NCBI GenBank assembly: GCA_028875075.1
Contig: JAPPGF010000003.1
Location: 1-49,936, forward strand
DNA: 49,936 nt
Direction: 5' to 3'
Source of the DNA: Gemmatimonadota bacterium
Lineage (GTDB): Bacteria; Gemmatimonadota; Gemmatimonadetes; Longimicrobiales; Gaopeijiaceae
Part shown: piece after piece, positions 34,889-42,939 of the stretch
Numbering within the stretch: position 1 is the stretch's first letter
How the letters are laid out: each line of letters opens with the position of its first letter
Program-made: the position numbers and the translations under genes
Notes under the pieces: generated by a model
Told to the model about the DNA's origin: nothing
The model's database searches: none
Seen by the model: the letters and a program-made list of their open reading frames with translations, nothing else

Positions 34889-35851
34889 GTGCTTCGTGAC
34901 ACGCTGATCCGGTTCGGGGAATCCGAGGCCGCGCGTCTTCTGGTGACGCGCTCCCCCCTCCGAGCTCTGAGCCGCCGTTTCGTGCCCGGCGAGCGAATCG
35001 AGGATTTGATGCGTTCGATTCAGCAGGCGCAGGCTGACGGAATGACCTCCACTTGCAACTATCTCGGGGAAGCGGTCCAAGAGGCGGCACAGGCCAGCCG
35101 CGCGGCCGGTGTGTATGTGCGGGTGCTGGAGCGGATGCACAAACAGCGCATCAAGGGAAACGTTTCACTAAAGTTGACTCAGCTCGGTGAAGGAGTTTCT
35201 GACAAGTGCCTGGGTGAGAACCTGACCCGCGTGCTTCACACTGCGGGTTCGGTTGGCGCGTTCGTGCGCTTGGATATGGAGTCCTCCGCGCACACCCGGC
35301 GTACACTTGACGCTCTCGAACGACTCTGGGCCAGGGGATACCGCAATATCGGCGTCGCGCTGCAAGCCTACTTGCGAAGGACCCCGGGTGACGTGGAGCG
35401 CATGATCCAGCTCGGCGCGCGTGTGCGCCTGTGCAAGGGCGCGTACGCCGAGCCCGAGTCGGTCGCGTTGCAAGAGCGTGACGAGATTCGACAGAGCTTC
35501 AGCAAGCTGACGCGGCGGCTTCTGTCCGAGGGGCATTATCCCGCGATCGCGACGCACGACGAGGCGATGGTTGACGTCACTCTCGATCACGCCAGTCGGG
35601 AGAGCATTCCGCCCGACGCCTTCGAGTTCCAGATGCTGCACGGAGTGCGACGTGACCTCCAGCACGAGTTGGTCGCCGACGGGTGGCGAGTACGGGTTTA
35701 CGTGCCGTTCGGCGAGCACTGGTATCCGTACCTGATGCGTCGGCTGGCCGAGCGACCCTCCAATCTACTCTTCTTCGCGGGAAGCCTTGCGCGGGAGTCG
35801 CTACTCGGGTTCCGCCGGGGTGACCGACGAAGCCGGAGGCAAGGCCGCTGA
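34889..35851 (+). CDS. Proline dehydrogenase (monofunctional)
   Basis: This 320-aa FAD enzyme oxidises proline to pyrroline-5-carboxylate. Family motifs are GNVSLKLTQLGEGVS, FVRLDMESSAHT, IGVALQAYLRRTPGD, VRLCKGAYAEPESVAL and AIATHDEAM, and FEFQMLHGVRRDLQHELVADG near the end. It is the short single-domain form; no P5C dehydrogenase domain or gene is in the window. The GTG at 34889 is chosen: a GAGGAAA lies about 11 nt upstream and the sequence before it is not conserved. It is divergent from the aminotransferase and 201 bp upstream of an SSS symporter on the same strand, which suggests proline uptake and use. Confidence 0.94.
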   Translation: MLRDTLIRFGESEAARLLVTRSPLRALSRRFVPGERIEDLMRSIQQAQADGMTSTCNYLGEAVQEAAQASRAAGVYVRVLERMHKQRIKGNVSLKLTQLGEGVSDKCLGENLTRVLHTAGSVGAFVRLDMESSAHTRRTLDALERLWARGYRNIGVALQAYLRRTPGDVERMIQLGARVRLCKGAYAEPESVALQERDEIRQSFSKLTRRLLSEGHYPAIATHDEAMVDVTLDHASRESIPPDAFEFQMLHGVRRDLQHELVADGWRVRVYVPFGEHWYPYLMRRLAERPSNLLFFAGSLARESLLGFRRGDRRSRRQGR

Positions 35852-36052
35852 GCGAGTCCGAGTGACGTCTACGCGAATCGGTCTCCGAAGGGCCGCCCCT
35901 GCGCGTGACGGACGCCCTGCACTCGTCAGGCGAACAACCCGCCCGACCTCTTTTCCTGCGCATTCATGAGGTTTGACCGCGCGTTGTCCCTGACGGCGTT
36001 GCACCCCTAGTCTCAGGGCCATGACCACGCTCGCGGCTCGCACCAAGTAGGC

Positions 36053-37885
36053 GTGATCCGTACGCTGTCCCCCCTCGACTGGGGGATCGTGCTCGGATAC
36101 CTCACGCTCGCGCTCCTCGCAGGCGTGATGGTGTCCACGCGTGCGGGGCGGTCCGTCGGATCCTACTTCGTCGCTGGACGCGAGCTGCCGTGGTGGTGGC
36201 TCGGGACCTCCATGGTGGCGACGACCTTCGCGGCGGACACGCCTCTGGTCGTGGCCGGGCTGGTCGCCACCAGCGGGGTCGCCGGCAACTGGTTCTGGTG
36301 GTCATGGGCGATCTCGCACGTCTCCATGGCGGTCGTATTCGCAGCGCTATGGCGACGCGCTCGCGTGATCACTGACGCGGAGCTCGTAGAACTCCGCTAC
36401 GGCGGTCAAAGCGCGAGGATCCTGCGCGGATTCAAGGCCATCTTCTTCGCGATCTTGATCAACGCCATCGTGCTGGGTTGGGTTATTCGGGCAATAGTCA
36501 AGATCTCCGCGCCTTTCGTTCACTGGGAGGAATGGCTCGGGCCCGAGACGCTGACTGCGTTGGCGAGCATGTGGCCGGCTGCGCTCTCAGTGGGTGGCCC
36601 TGGTGACACCCTGACGGTACTCGTGTTGTTCGGGCTGGTCGCCGTGTACTCGAGCCTCGGCGGAATCCGTGGCGTCATCCTCACCGACCTGTTCCAATTC
36701 GGACTGGCCTTGGTGGCGAGCGTCTTGTTCGCCTGGTTCGCTGTCGAGAGCGTGGGCGGGACGGCTGGGCTGCTTGAGGGATTGGACCTCCACTACGACG
36801 CCGGTGAGGTGCTCGCGTTCGTCCCATCCGCCGGTGCCGCCTGGCTCCCTCTCAATGTCTTTTTCATCTACCTCTCCGTGCAGTGGTGGGCGCAGTTCGC
36901 TAGCGATGGCAGCGGCTATCTAGCCCAGCGACTATTCACGGCTAGGAGCGACGCCCACGCGGAGGCGGGCGGGTTGTGGTTCGCGGTTGCGAATTACGCG
37001 CTGCGAACGTGGCCCTGGGTGCTTATCGGTCTGGTCGGAATGGTCGTGTTCGCTCCCGCGATGGAGCAAGCCGGACCTGCGGCAGCCCTGGTGAGGGACG
37101 ATCCCGAGATGGTCTATCCGCTACTGATGGCCCAGCTGTTGCCCACCGGCCTCCTGGGTGTCCTGTTCGCTTCGCTCTTGGCCGCGTTCATGAGCACAGT
37201 GGACACCCACCTGAACTGGGGCAGCAGCTATCTCGTGAACGATGTCTACCGACGTTTCCTACGGCCGAACGCGAGTGAGCGGGAGCTCGTGCGCGTGAGC
37301 CGCACGGCCGTAGTGGCACTGGCCTTGCTGGCAGTGGCAGCCGCAGCGCGCATCGAGAGCATCGAGCAAGCGTGGCGCTTCATGATCGCGCTCGGCGCCG
37401 GGCTCGGGCTGCCGTCCATGTTGCGCTGGCTCTGGTGGCGAGTGAACGCCTGGACTGAGATCGTCGGCATCGTCGTGGCGACGCTATCCGCGCTGATCCT
37501 CTATCCACTTTTTCCGGACGTTCGTGACGAGTACCTGCTCGTCGCCATTGTATCCCTCTCCATACCGGCGGCACTCGTGGCGACGTTCCTGACCCGGCCC
37601 GTGCCGGACGAACGATTGGCCCGCTTCGTCCGCCGCGTCAGGCCACCCGGCTGGTGGAAGGGACTGCCCGGCGTAGCGCGGAAGGAGAGCGTCCGATGGA
37701 TGGCGGCCGCCTGGGTCGCGGGCAACGTCGGGGTCTTCGGTATCACATTCGGGCTGGGCCACGCAGTGCTCGGACGTCCGGTGGCAGGGGCGGCGCTGGT
37801 GTTGTTGGGAGTGGCGGCGCTGGTGCTCACGACCGGAGCCCTGGGACGCACGCGCATGCACGGCCGCACGGCGGGCGAGCGTTGA
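36053..37885 (+). CDS. Sodium:solute symporter (SSS family), possibly proline/solute transporter
   Basis: This 610-aa inner-membrane protein starts at GTG 36053 with LDWGIVLGYLTLALLAGVM (TM1). The SSS helix-1 region SVGSYFVAGRELPWWWLG follows, then VATTFAADTPLVVAGLVATS, VAVYSSLGGIRGVILTDLFQ (signature) and FMSTVDTHLNWGSSYLVNDVYRR. About 13-14 hydrophobic segments are visible, with an extended C-terminus carrying two extra helices. The FAADTP motif differs from classical PutP, so the substrate is open; the proline dehydrogenase upstream makes proline a reasonable guess. It is convergent with the N-formylglutamate amidohydrolase gene, 31 bp away. Confidence 0.93.
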   Translation: MIRTLSPLDWGIVLGYLTLALLAGVMVSTRAGRSVGSYFVAGRELPWWWLGTSMVATTFAADTPLVVAGLVATSGVAGNWFWWSWAISHVSMAVVFAALWRRARVITDAELVELRYGGQSARILRGFKAIFFAILINAIVLGWVIRAIVKISAPFVHWEEWLGPETLTALASMWPAALSVGGPGDTLTVLVLFGLVAVYSSLGGIRGVILTDLFQFGLALVASVLFAWFAVESVGGTAGLLEGLDLHYDAGEVLAFVPSAGAAWLPLNVFFIYLSVQWWAQFASDGSGYLAQRLFTARSDAHAEAGGLWFAVANYALRTWPWVLIGLVGMVVFAPAMEQAGPAAALVRDDPEMVYPLLMAQLLPTGLLGVLFASLLAAFMSTVDTHLNWGSSYLVNDVYRRFLRPNASERELVRVSRTAVVALALLAVAAAARIESIEQAWRFMIALGAGLGLPSMLRWLWWRVNAWTEIVGIVVATLSALILYPLFPDVRDEYLLVAIVSLSIPAALVATFLTRPVPDERLARFVRRVRPPGWWKGLPGVARKESVRWMAAAWVAGNVGVFGITFGLGHAVLGRPVAGAALVLLGVAALVLTTGALGRTRMHGRTAGER

Positions 37886-37916
37886 GTGGCTGCGCGCGCG
37901 CTCACTGCACGGCTCC

Positions 37917-38705
37917 TCAGGCCTTCAACGGACGATAGAGATCCTCGTCGGAGAGGATTGCCTCGAGTGCCTCGGCGAGAAGGCTGCCCCACTTACGCGC
38001 GCCATCGTCTGTGGCCACCAGATCGTGCCGCACCTCGATGCCGACATAGGGTAGCCCGCCGGTTTCGGCGTGATGGTCGAGCGTGAAGTCGTGCGGGTGT
38101 CGACCGGAATAGGGCTCGTTGTCACCGACGTACAGGTCGTCCAGCGTCGACAGTCTTGCGATCAGGGGAACCGCGATGCGGGGATCCTTGTCCCACATGA
38201 CCCCGACATGCCATCGCCGAACGACTCGGTTCAGTACTGGCGCGTAGGTGTGCACAGCGACCACGCCGGGAGTGACCCCTTGTGTGTGGAAGGTTCGCAG
38301 TCGAGCCGATATGGCGGCGTGGTAGGGCTCAAAGAAGCACTCGGTTCGGCGCCGTTTTTCCTCTGCAGTCAGATTGCGGTTTGCCGGGATCGCGATCCCG
38401 TCGCTCGCCTGAGCAAACGCCGTGGCGTCATCGATTGGACGGTTCGGATCGACGATCAGACGAGAGTAACCGGCGAGAATCGCTGGTGCATCCAGGGCAT
38501 CCGCCAGAACCCGAGCCACTGCAGCCGCACCGATATCCCAAGCCACATGGCGATCCAGGACCCAGTCTTCCACGCCGAGCTGATTCATTGCCCGCGGGAT
38601 CGCCCGGCTCGCATGATCGCAGACTACTAGGACTCGCGCGGTGCCCGCTTCGTTGTACTCAGCCACAGGAGCCGGATCGCTCGGCCCGATCAAGGACTGA
38701 CTCAT
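37917..38705 (-). CDS. N-formylglutamate amidohydrolase family protein
   Basis: This 262-aa cytoplasmic hydrolase has the FGase fold: VLVVCDHASRAIP near the N-terminus, DRHVAWDIGAAAVARVLAD, GYSRLIVDPNR, FFEPYHAAI, VVAVHTYAPV, VGVMWDKDPR, VGDNEPYSGRHPHDFTLDHH and GLPYVGIEVRHDLV. Canonical members release formate and glutamate from N-formylglutamate in histidine breakdown, but many paralogs act on other N-acyl amino acids. No hut genes are nearby. It starts 18 bp after the YbdK-type ligase gene and is surely in one operon with it, so the two probably act on related glutamyl or amidated compounds. Confidence 0.9.
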   Translation of the reverse strand: MSQSLIGPSDPAPVAEYNEAGTARVLVVCDHASRAIPRAMNQLGVEDWVLDRHVAWDIGAAAVARVLADALDAPAILAGYSRLIVDPNRPIDDATAFAQASDGIAIPANRNLTAEEKRRRTECFFEPYHAAISARLRTFHTQGVTPGVVAVHTYAPVLNRVVRRWHVGVMWDKDPRIAVPLIARLSTLDDLYVGDNEPYSGRHPHDFTLDHHAETGGLPYVGIEVRHDLVATDDGARKWGSLLAEALEAILSDEDLYRPLKA

Positions 38706-38723
38706 CGATGTCTCACCAGCAGA

Positions 38724-39848
38724 TCACGCGCTCCTCTCCACGCTCTCTCGGAATTCCTGCACCAGCTGCTCCATGACTTTCTTGAAGTTACCTGTCTTCT
38801 CGTATACCGCCCGCTGGCGTTCGGCGCTTGGTCCTCGCCGCAAGATTTCGTCGATCAGCGCGAGTTCGGCTGCGCTACCGAGTCTGTTGGCAACCGGTCT
38901 TATGGACTCAAGCAGGACCTCGATAGACTCGGAGAGCCGCTGGAGCCGGCCCTTCTCGTCGACAATGATCTCGGCTGCAGTGGCCCACCTCGCCGCACGC
39001 CACTTGTTCTCGCGCACGATCCAATCCCGCTGCAATGGCAGGCGCGTACGCTCGTCGTATTGTTCCCCGATCCAGACCACCAGCGCTTGAATCAGAGCCG
39101 TCACGGCGAGCACTTCGTCCAGCGTCGGCAGCCCGTCGCAAATCCTCACCTCGATTGTGCCGAAGTCAGGGTGGGGACGTACGTCCCACCATACCTCACG
39201 GACGCTCTCGATCGCTCTTGCATTGACAAGGGTGACTATGAACCGCTGAAACTCCGCCCAGTCGCGCAACCGATAGGGCAAACCCGCCGTCGGCAGACTC
39301 TCGAAGACCTTGATCCGACTTGAGGCCAAACCGGTGTCAAGGCTCGTGAAGAAGGGTGAACTGGCGGAGAGTGCAAGCAGGTGCGGCAGATACGTGGTCA
39401 AGGTGTTGAAAACCGCGATCGCCTTCTCGCCGTTCTCGACACCGACATGTACATGGAGACCGAAGATCATCAGGCGCCGCGCCGGCCACTGGCAACGGTC
39501 GACCAGCATCTGGTATCGCTCCTTGCGCGTGATCTGCTGCTCCGACCACTTGGCAAACGGGTGTGTGCCGGCGCTAGCCAACTCGTAACCGGCTTCATCG
39601 CAGACCCGTAAGAGCTCTCCGATCCGCTGTCTGAGCTCGCTTCGTACAGCCGGGACGTCAGCGCACACATCCGTATTGAGCTCGATCGTGGACTCGATCA
39701 GCTCCGGCTTGATATGCGCGCTGTCGTGCATGCGCTCCAAGATACGGGGAGCGCCCGAGACCAGGTTCTTCGTCTCCGGGTCGAGAACCTGAAGCTCCAA
39801 CTCGATACCGACCGTCGGCTGAGGCGAGCCTTTAAACGTCAGCTTCAT
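38724..39848 (-). CDS. Carboxylate-amine ligase, glutamate-cysteine ligase family 2 (YbdK-like)
   Basis: This 374-aa ATP-grasp-unrelated ligase belongs to the GCS2 family: TVGIELELQVLDPETKNLV at the N-terminus, PELIESTIELNTDVC, SAGTHPFAKWSEQQIT, FGLHVHVGVENGEKAI, and WWDVRPHPDFGTIEVRICD in the middle. The family makes gamma-glutamyl-amine bonds, for example weak glutamate-cysteine ligase activity in E. coli YbdK and the first ergothioneine step in some bacteria. The natural partner amine is not known here. ATG at 39848 with GAGAG upstream. The N-formylglutamate amidohydrolase follows 18 bp downstream; the pair recurs in other bacteria as far as I recall. Confidence 0.93.
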   Translation of the reverse strand: MKLTFKGSPQPTVGIELELQVLDPETKNLVSGAPRILERMHDSAHIKPELIESTIELNTDVCADVPAVRSELRQRIGELLRVCDEAGYELASAGTHPFAKWSEQQITRKERYQMLVDRCQWPARRLMIFGLHVHVGVENGEKAIAVFNTLTTYLPHLLALSASSPFFTSLDTGLASSRIKVFESLPTAGLPYRLRDWAEFQRFIVTLVNARAIESVREVWWDVRPHPDFGTIEVRICDGLPTLDEVLAVTALIQALVVWIGEQYDERTRLPLQRDWIVRENKWRAARWATAAEIIVDEKGRLQRLSESIEVLLESIRPVANRLGSAAELALIDEILRRGPSAERQRAVYEKTGNFKKVMEQLVQEFRESVERSA

Positions 39849-40291
39849 CTCTCGGGCACCTGAGCAACTTGATCACTCGTCGTGGCTCGCTCTCGCTCCG
39901 CTCCGCCAGCTTCGCCAGGTAGATGATAACGATGTTGCGATCCGCACCTGGGCGACAACGCTGACCCACATATCGCGCCGTCGGTCGGCATTACGCGACG
40001 ACTGCGGACCTACGTCGCCGGGCACTTCGCACTCGCTCACCCGTTGCGGCACCGATCATGGGAACGGCGCGGCGTGTTTTGGCCAAGCCCCCCCTGGCAC
40101 GAGGATAACCGACAGCATCACGGCCGGATGGACGGGTCCCGGCACCCATCACAAGACCGGTGACGTCCCCACGGAGTAGTCGCGCAATCGGTGCCGACCG
40201 ACATGGGGGCTTCCCTAGATTTCTGCGAGACGCGCCGACGTCGTATCCCGGAAAGACTGCGTCACCTACTCGCTTCCGACGGCACGGATAG
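39849..40291. other. Intergenic, no gene seen
   Basis: About 440 bases. It includes the upstream region of the YbdK-type gene and an area before the LuxR-type relic that presumably once encoded the rest of that regulator. Frames here are short and unrecognisable. Confidence 0.4.
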
Positions 40292-40486
40292 CCGACGGAA
40301 GGCCGTGTGGCAGTGTTGCTCGCCGAAGGCAAGCCGGTCCGTGCGGTTGCCTCAGAGACGGGATGCACGGTAAGCACTATCCGTAAGCATGTGCGCCACA
40401 TCGTCGCCAAGCACCGAATCAACCGGCAAGTGGATCTCGTCCGGTTGGAAATGTCGATAGCGAACGCTCCTCACACTAGGCGTTGA
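40292..40486 (+). pseudogene. LuxR-type helix-turn-helix domain relic
   Basis: After a TAG at 40289-40291 the frame reads PTEGRVAVLLAEGKPVRAVA, then SETGCTVSTIRKHVRHIVAK and HRINRQVDLVRLE, and ends at 40486. This is a near-complete LuxR/GerE DNA-binding domain (family: LTPTEARVA...LAEG...IA...TVRTHL..I..K...RQ.ELVRL). The Leu-Thr expected before PTE is replaced by the stop and no upstream sensor or receiver domain remains. A GTG at 40307 could still start a 59-aa peptide. It is most likely the tail of a dead regulator. Confidence 0.65.
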
Positions 40487-41014
40487 AGGCCGCAGGAACG
40501 CGCTCTGTTTCTACTGACCTCTGCCGGCCCCCGTAAGTTCTCTCGTAACTGCCTCGGTTTTCCTCCAAGAACTCTCGCTAATCTTATCAATCTTGATGAT
40601 GCGACGAGCCGCTCAATTCTCCATAATCTGTTGAGCACGACGCACCTACAGCCCGGTCCGAAGCCGAAGAGGGACGCTGGCACTAGGGGAAGGGACAATG
40701 AGACTCACACGCTCTTCGATGCTGGCCGTGTTGCCGCTCGCCGCCACTCGTGGCTCGCCGTGGATCAAATCCGCAATAGGCGCGACCGCGGCGGCTAGCC
40801 CCGCCTGTTCTTCCGTTGTCACCGGGCCGAGGGACCCTGTATGTTGGGTCGCTCGCCGATAGAATAATAGCCCGTCTAAGCCCCAGAGGGCATGCCCGCG
40901 GGTAGCTCCCGCAGCCCCGGCGGGAGGGCGAGGACTCTCGCCCTTTCCCCACGCGGGCGCGTCTTATGCCCAAGGATATGCCCACAAACATGTGTAAAAT
41001 TCTGTAAATTCAAG
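40487..41014. other. Intergenic, with one GC-rich hairpin
   Basis: About 530 bases without a believable gene. The left half is unusually AT-rich for this window. A 7-bp stem, GGGCGAG/CTCGCCC with a GACT loop (40926-40943), is followed by TTT on the plus strand and could be a weak terminator. Confidence 0.4.
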
Positions 41015-41085
41015 AGGCGCCGCCCGGATTCGAACCGGGGATCGAGGATTTGCAGTCCTCTGCCTTACCACTTGGCTACGGCGCC
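41015..41085 (-). tRNA. tRNA-Cys (anticodon GCA)
   Basis: Read on the minus strand, the 71-nt gene folds fully. The acceptor GGCGCCG pairs with CGGCGCC and the discriminator is T. There is a D-arm with GTGGTAAGGC, an anticodon arm GAGGA-CTGCAAA-TCCTC with anticodon GCA, and a T-arm CCCGG-TTCGAAT-CCGGG. CCA is not encoded. It lies 52 bp downstream of tRNA-Gly on the same strand, with a hairpin between them. Confidence 0.96.
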
Positions 41086-41089
41086 AACG

Positions 41090-41109
41090 AAAAAAGGGGC
41101 GTCGCCCCT
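41090..41109 (-). terminator. Rho-independent terminator between tRNA-Gly and tRNA-Cys
   Basis: On the minus strand GGGGC-GAC-GCCCC is followed by six Ts. It lies after tRNA-Gly and just before the 5' end of tRNA-Cys, so it should end most tRNA-Gly transcripts; tRNA-Cys would then depend on read-through or an overlapping promoter. Confidence 0.7.
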
Positions 41110-41137
41110 AGACGCCGCCCCTCCATGTGTTGCCCAG

Positions 41138-41210
41138 AGCGGGAAACCGGACTCGAACCGGCGACCCCAACCTTGGCAAGGTTGTGCTCTACCAACTGAG
41201 CTATTCCCGC
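41138..41210 (-). tRNA. tRNA-Gly (anticodon GCC)
   Basis: This 73-nt gene on the minus strand has acceptor GCGGGAA/TTCCCGC with discriminator T, D-arm GCTC-AGTTGGTA-GAGC, anticodon arm CAACC-TTGCCAA-GGTTG with anticodon GCC, and T-arm GCCGG-TTCGAGT-CCGGT (one mismatch-type end pair). CCA is not encoded. It is followed by a terminator and tRNA-Cys. Confidence 0.96.
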
Positions 41211-41225
41211 GAAATTGTACCGGGC

Positions 41226-41254
41226 AAGATTGAAGATCGGTCAGTAACTGTCAA
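41226..41254 (-). promoter_or_regulatory. Candidate sigma-70-type promoter for tRNA-Gly
   Basis: A perfect -35 TTGACA (41254-41249, minus strand) is followed after 17 nt by AATCTT (41231-41226), a weak -10. This would place the start about 8 nt before the tRNA 5' end. A TACAAT closer to the tRNA is the better -10 by sequence but would leave almost no leader. Confidence 0.4.
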
Positions 41255-41360
41255 GGCAACCGCGCCCGGTTCTTGTTATCTTGTATCGTCTTCCGAGACC
41301 TCTGCGCCTGCCAGGAATTCGGAATTTTTCGCGACTCGACAGGAGCCCGTCCTACCCCCG

Positions 41361-42923
41361 ATGGCTCGACCTCTCACCGGCGCCCTAGCAGGCGTATTCG
41401 TGGTCGGTGCTTCCCTAGCTCCGATCCGCGCGCAGACTACTGAAGATATCCTGGCCCCGGCCGGACACATTCGCTTTGACGTCACCTCTACGTTCCACCT
41501 GTGGGAGCGCAGGTTCGGTCTGCGTGAGGAGAACGGCGCGCTGATCGAAGAGTCTGAGCCGGTCGGCTTCGACCTCGAGCAGCAGCCCCTGATCTCGTTG
41601 GACACCCTCACGTCGCGGTTACGGTCAGCGGCAAGTGACCCCAGCCTTGAGCTGGTGTTGGGATCGGCACGTGCAGAGGTTGCGCACGAGCGCACCGAGG
41701 TCAAGTTCGGCGTGGCCCTAGGCCTTTTCGACTGGCTGACGATCGCTTTGGCCGTTCCGCTCGTGGAGACGCGGACCGAGCCCACCTTCGACTTTCGAGC
41801 ACTCGACGACGCCAACCTGGGATTCTCACCGAGCGCGGCGGGGGTCGACGCGTTCAGAACGAGCATCGCGACGAGCATCTCGCAGCTGAGGGCAAGACGG
41901 GACGAGACCTGCCCGACAGGACCCGAATGCGGTGCTCTGATCGACCTCATCGCCCGCTACGAGCCCTTCGGACGAACGCTCGACAGCGCATACGACTCTC
42001 CCGTTTTCGTGGTCGCCGGCACCAGCGCCTCCGACGCGCTCCAGGCTAGGCTGGCAGGATTCCGGGCCGAAGCGGAACCGTACGCGCCCGGCGCAATCCC
42101 CGACTCGGTTCCGGTGGCCAGCAAGCGGCTGGACGAAGCGGAGCTGATGTATATCCTGACGACCCATCCCTCAGGCCCGCGGGTGATCGCGCCGTTCAGC
42201 CGGAGCCGCACGCCCTTTCAGCTGGGCGATGTCGAGGTGGGCGCTGCATTCAGGTTGATCGAAGGGGCGGTGCGCGATTCGGCACCGGCATCCATACGCC
42301 TCCGATACCGGCTCGGCGGCCGAGTGCTCGTGCGCCTAGCCACGGGTTCGACCGACCACCCAGACGTTCCGCTGGATCTCGGTCGCGGTGACGGAAGCCT
42401 GGACGTCGAGGCGGCGGCCTTCGCGGACATACGCATCGCACGGGTCGGGATCCAGGCCGAGATACGTAGAGGATTCCCCCAGGCGACTACTCGGCTCCGC
42501 AGGGTGGCCCCGCCCGATCGTGTTCTCGCGCCCGGTCCAGCGCGCCAGGTACGCTGGACTCCCGGAGCCTTCTGGCAGCTTGAGCTTGTGCCGCGCTGGC
42601 ACCTCACGAACGAGCTCGCGCTCGGCGCACTGTACCGCACCGTCGGGAAGGAGGCGGACGACTACGAGGACCTGACCGGCCCCCCGACCGGCAGCTACCC
42701 GGCCGGTGTGCTGGAGGTAGAGACAGAGGAGAGCGTCTCCGAACTGGGACTCGGCCTCGCTATCTCCACTGTCGCACGCTGGCGGGAAGACCAGGCGCCC
42801 GTGCCACTCGAACTCCGCGCCGCGGTCCGGAAGGCAGTGCGCGGGAGCGGTGGTGCGACTCCGGACGGGCTCCGTTTCGAAGCAAACGGACAGGTATTCG
42901 TCCGGTTGTGGGGAAGCCGCTGA
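41361..42923 (+). CDS. Predicted outer-membrane protein (transporter/porin-like), unknown function
   Basis: This 520-aa protein has a clear signal peptide from ATG 41361 (MARPLTGALAGVFVVGASLA, cut near IRAQ-T). The mature part has many short amphipathic strands with alternating hydrophobic residues, for example VKFGVALGLFDWLTIALAVP, LRYRLGGRVLVRLATG and LELVPRWHLTNELALGALYR. It ends in VFVRLWGSR, consistent with a beta-barrel. No named family was recognised. A central region (about 170-270) is alpha-helical and charged, perhaps a plug or periplasmic insert. It is divergent from the tRNA pair and convergent with recN (16 bp). Confidence 0.7.
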   Translation: MARPLTGALAGVFVVGASLAPIRAQTTEDILAPAGHIRFDVTSTFHLWERRFGLREENGALIEESEPVGFDLEQQPLISLDTLTSRLRSAASDPSLELVLGSARAEVAHERTEVKFGVALGLFDWLTIALAVPLVETRTEPTFDFRALDDANLGFSPSAAGVDAFRTSIATSISQLRARRDETCPTGPECGALIDLIARYEPFGRTLDSAYDSPVFVVAGTSASDALQARLAGFRAEAEPYAPGAIPDSVPVASKRLDEAELMYILTTHPSGPRVIAPFSRSRTPFQLGDVEVGAAFRLIEGAVRDSAPASIRLRYRLGGRVLVRLATGSTDHPDVPLDLGRGDGSLDVEAAAFADIRIARVGIQAEIRRGFPQATTRLRRVAPPDRVLAPGPARQVRWTPGAFWQLELVPRWHLTNELALGALYRTVGKEADDYEDLTGPPTGSYPAGVLEVETEESVSELGLGLAISTVARWREDQAPVPLELRAAVRKAVRGSGGATPDGLRFEANGQVFVRLWGSR

Positions 42924-42939
42924 GCTCTACGTCCCTGCT

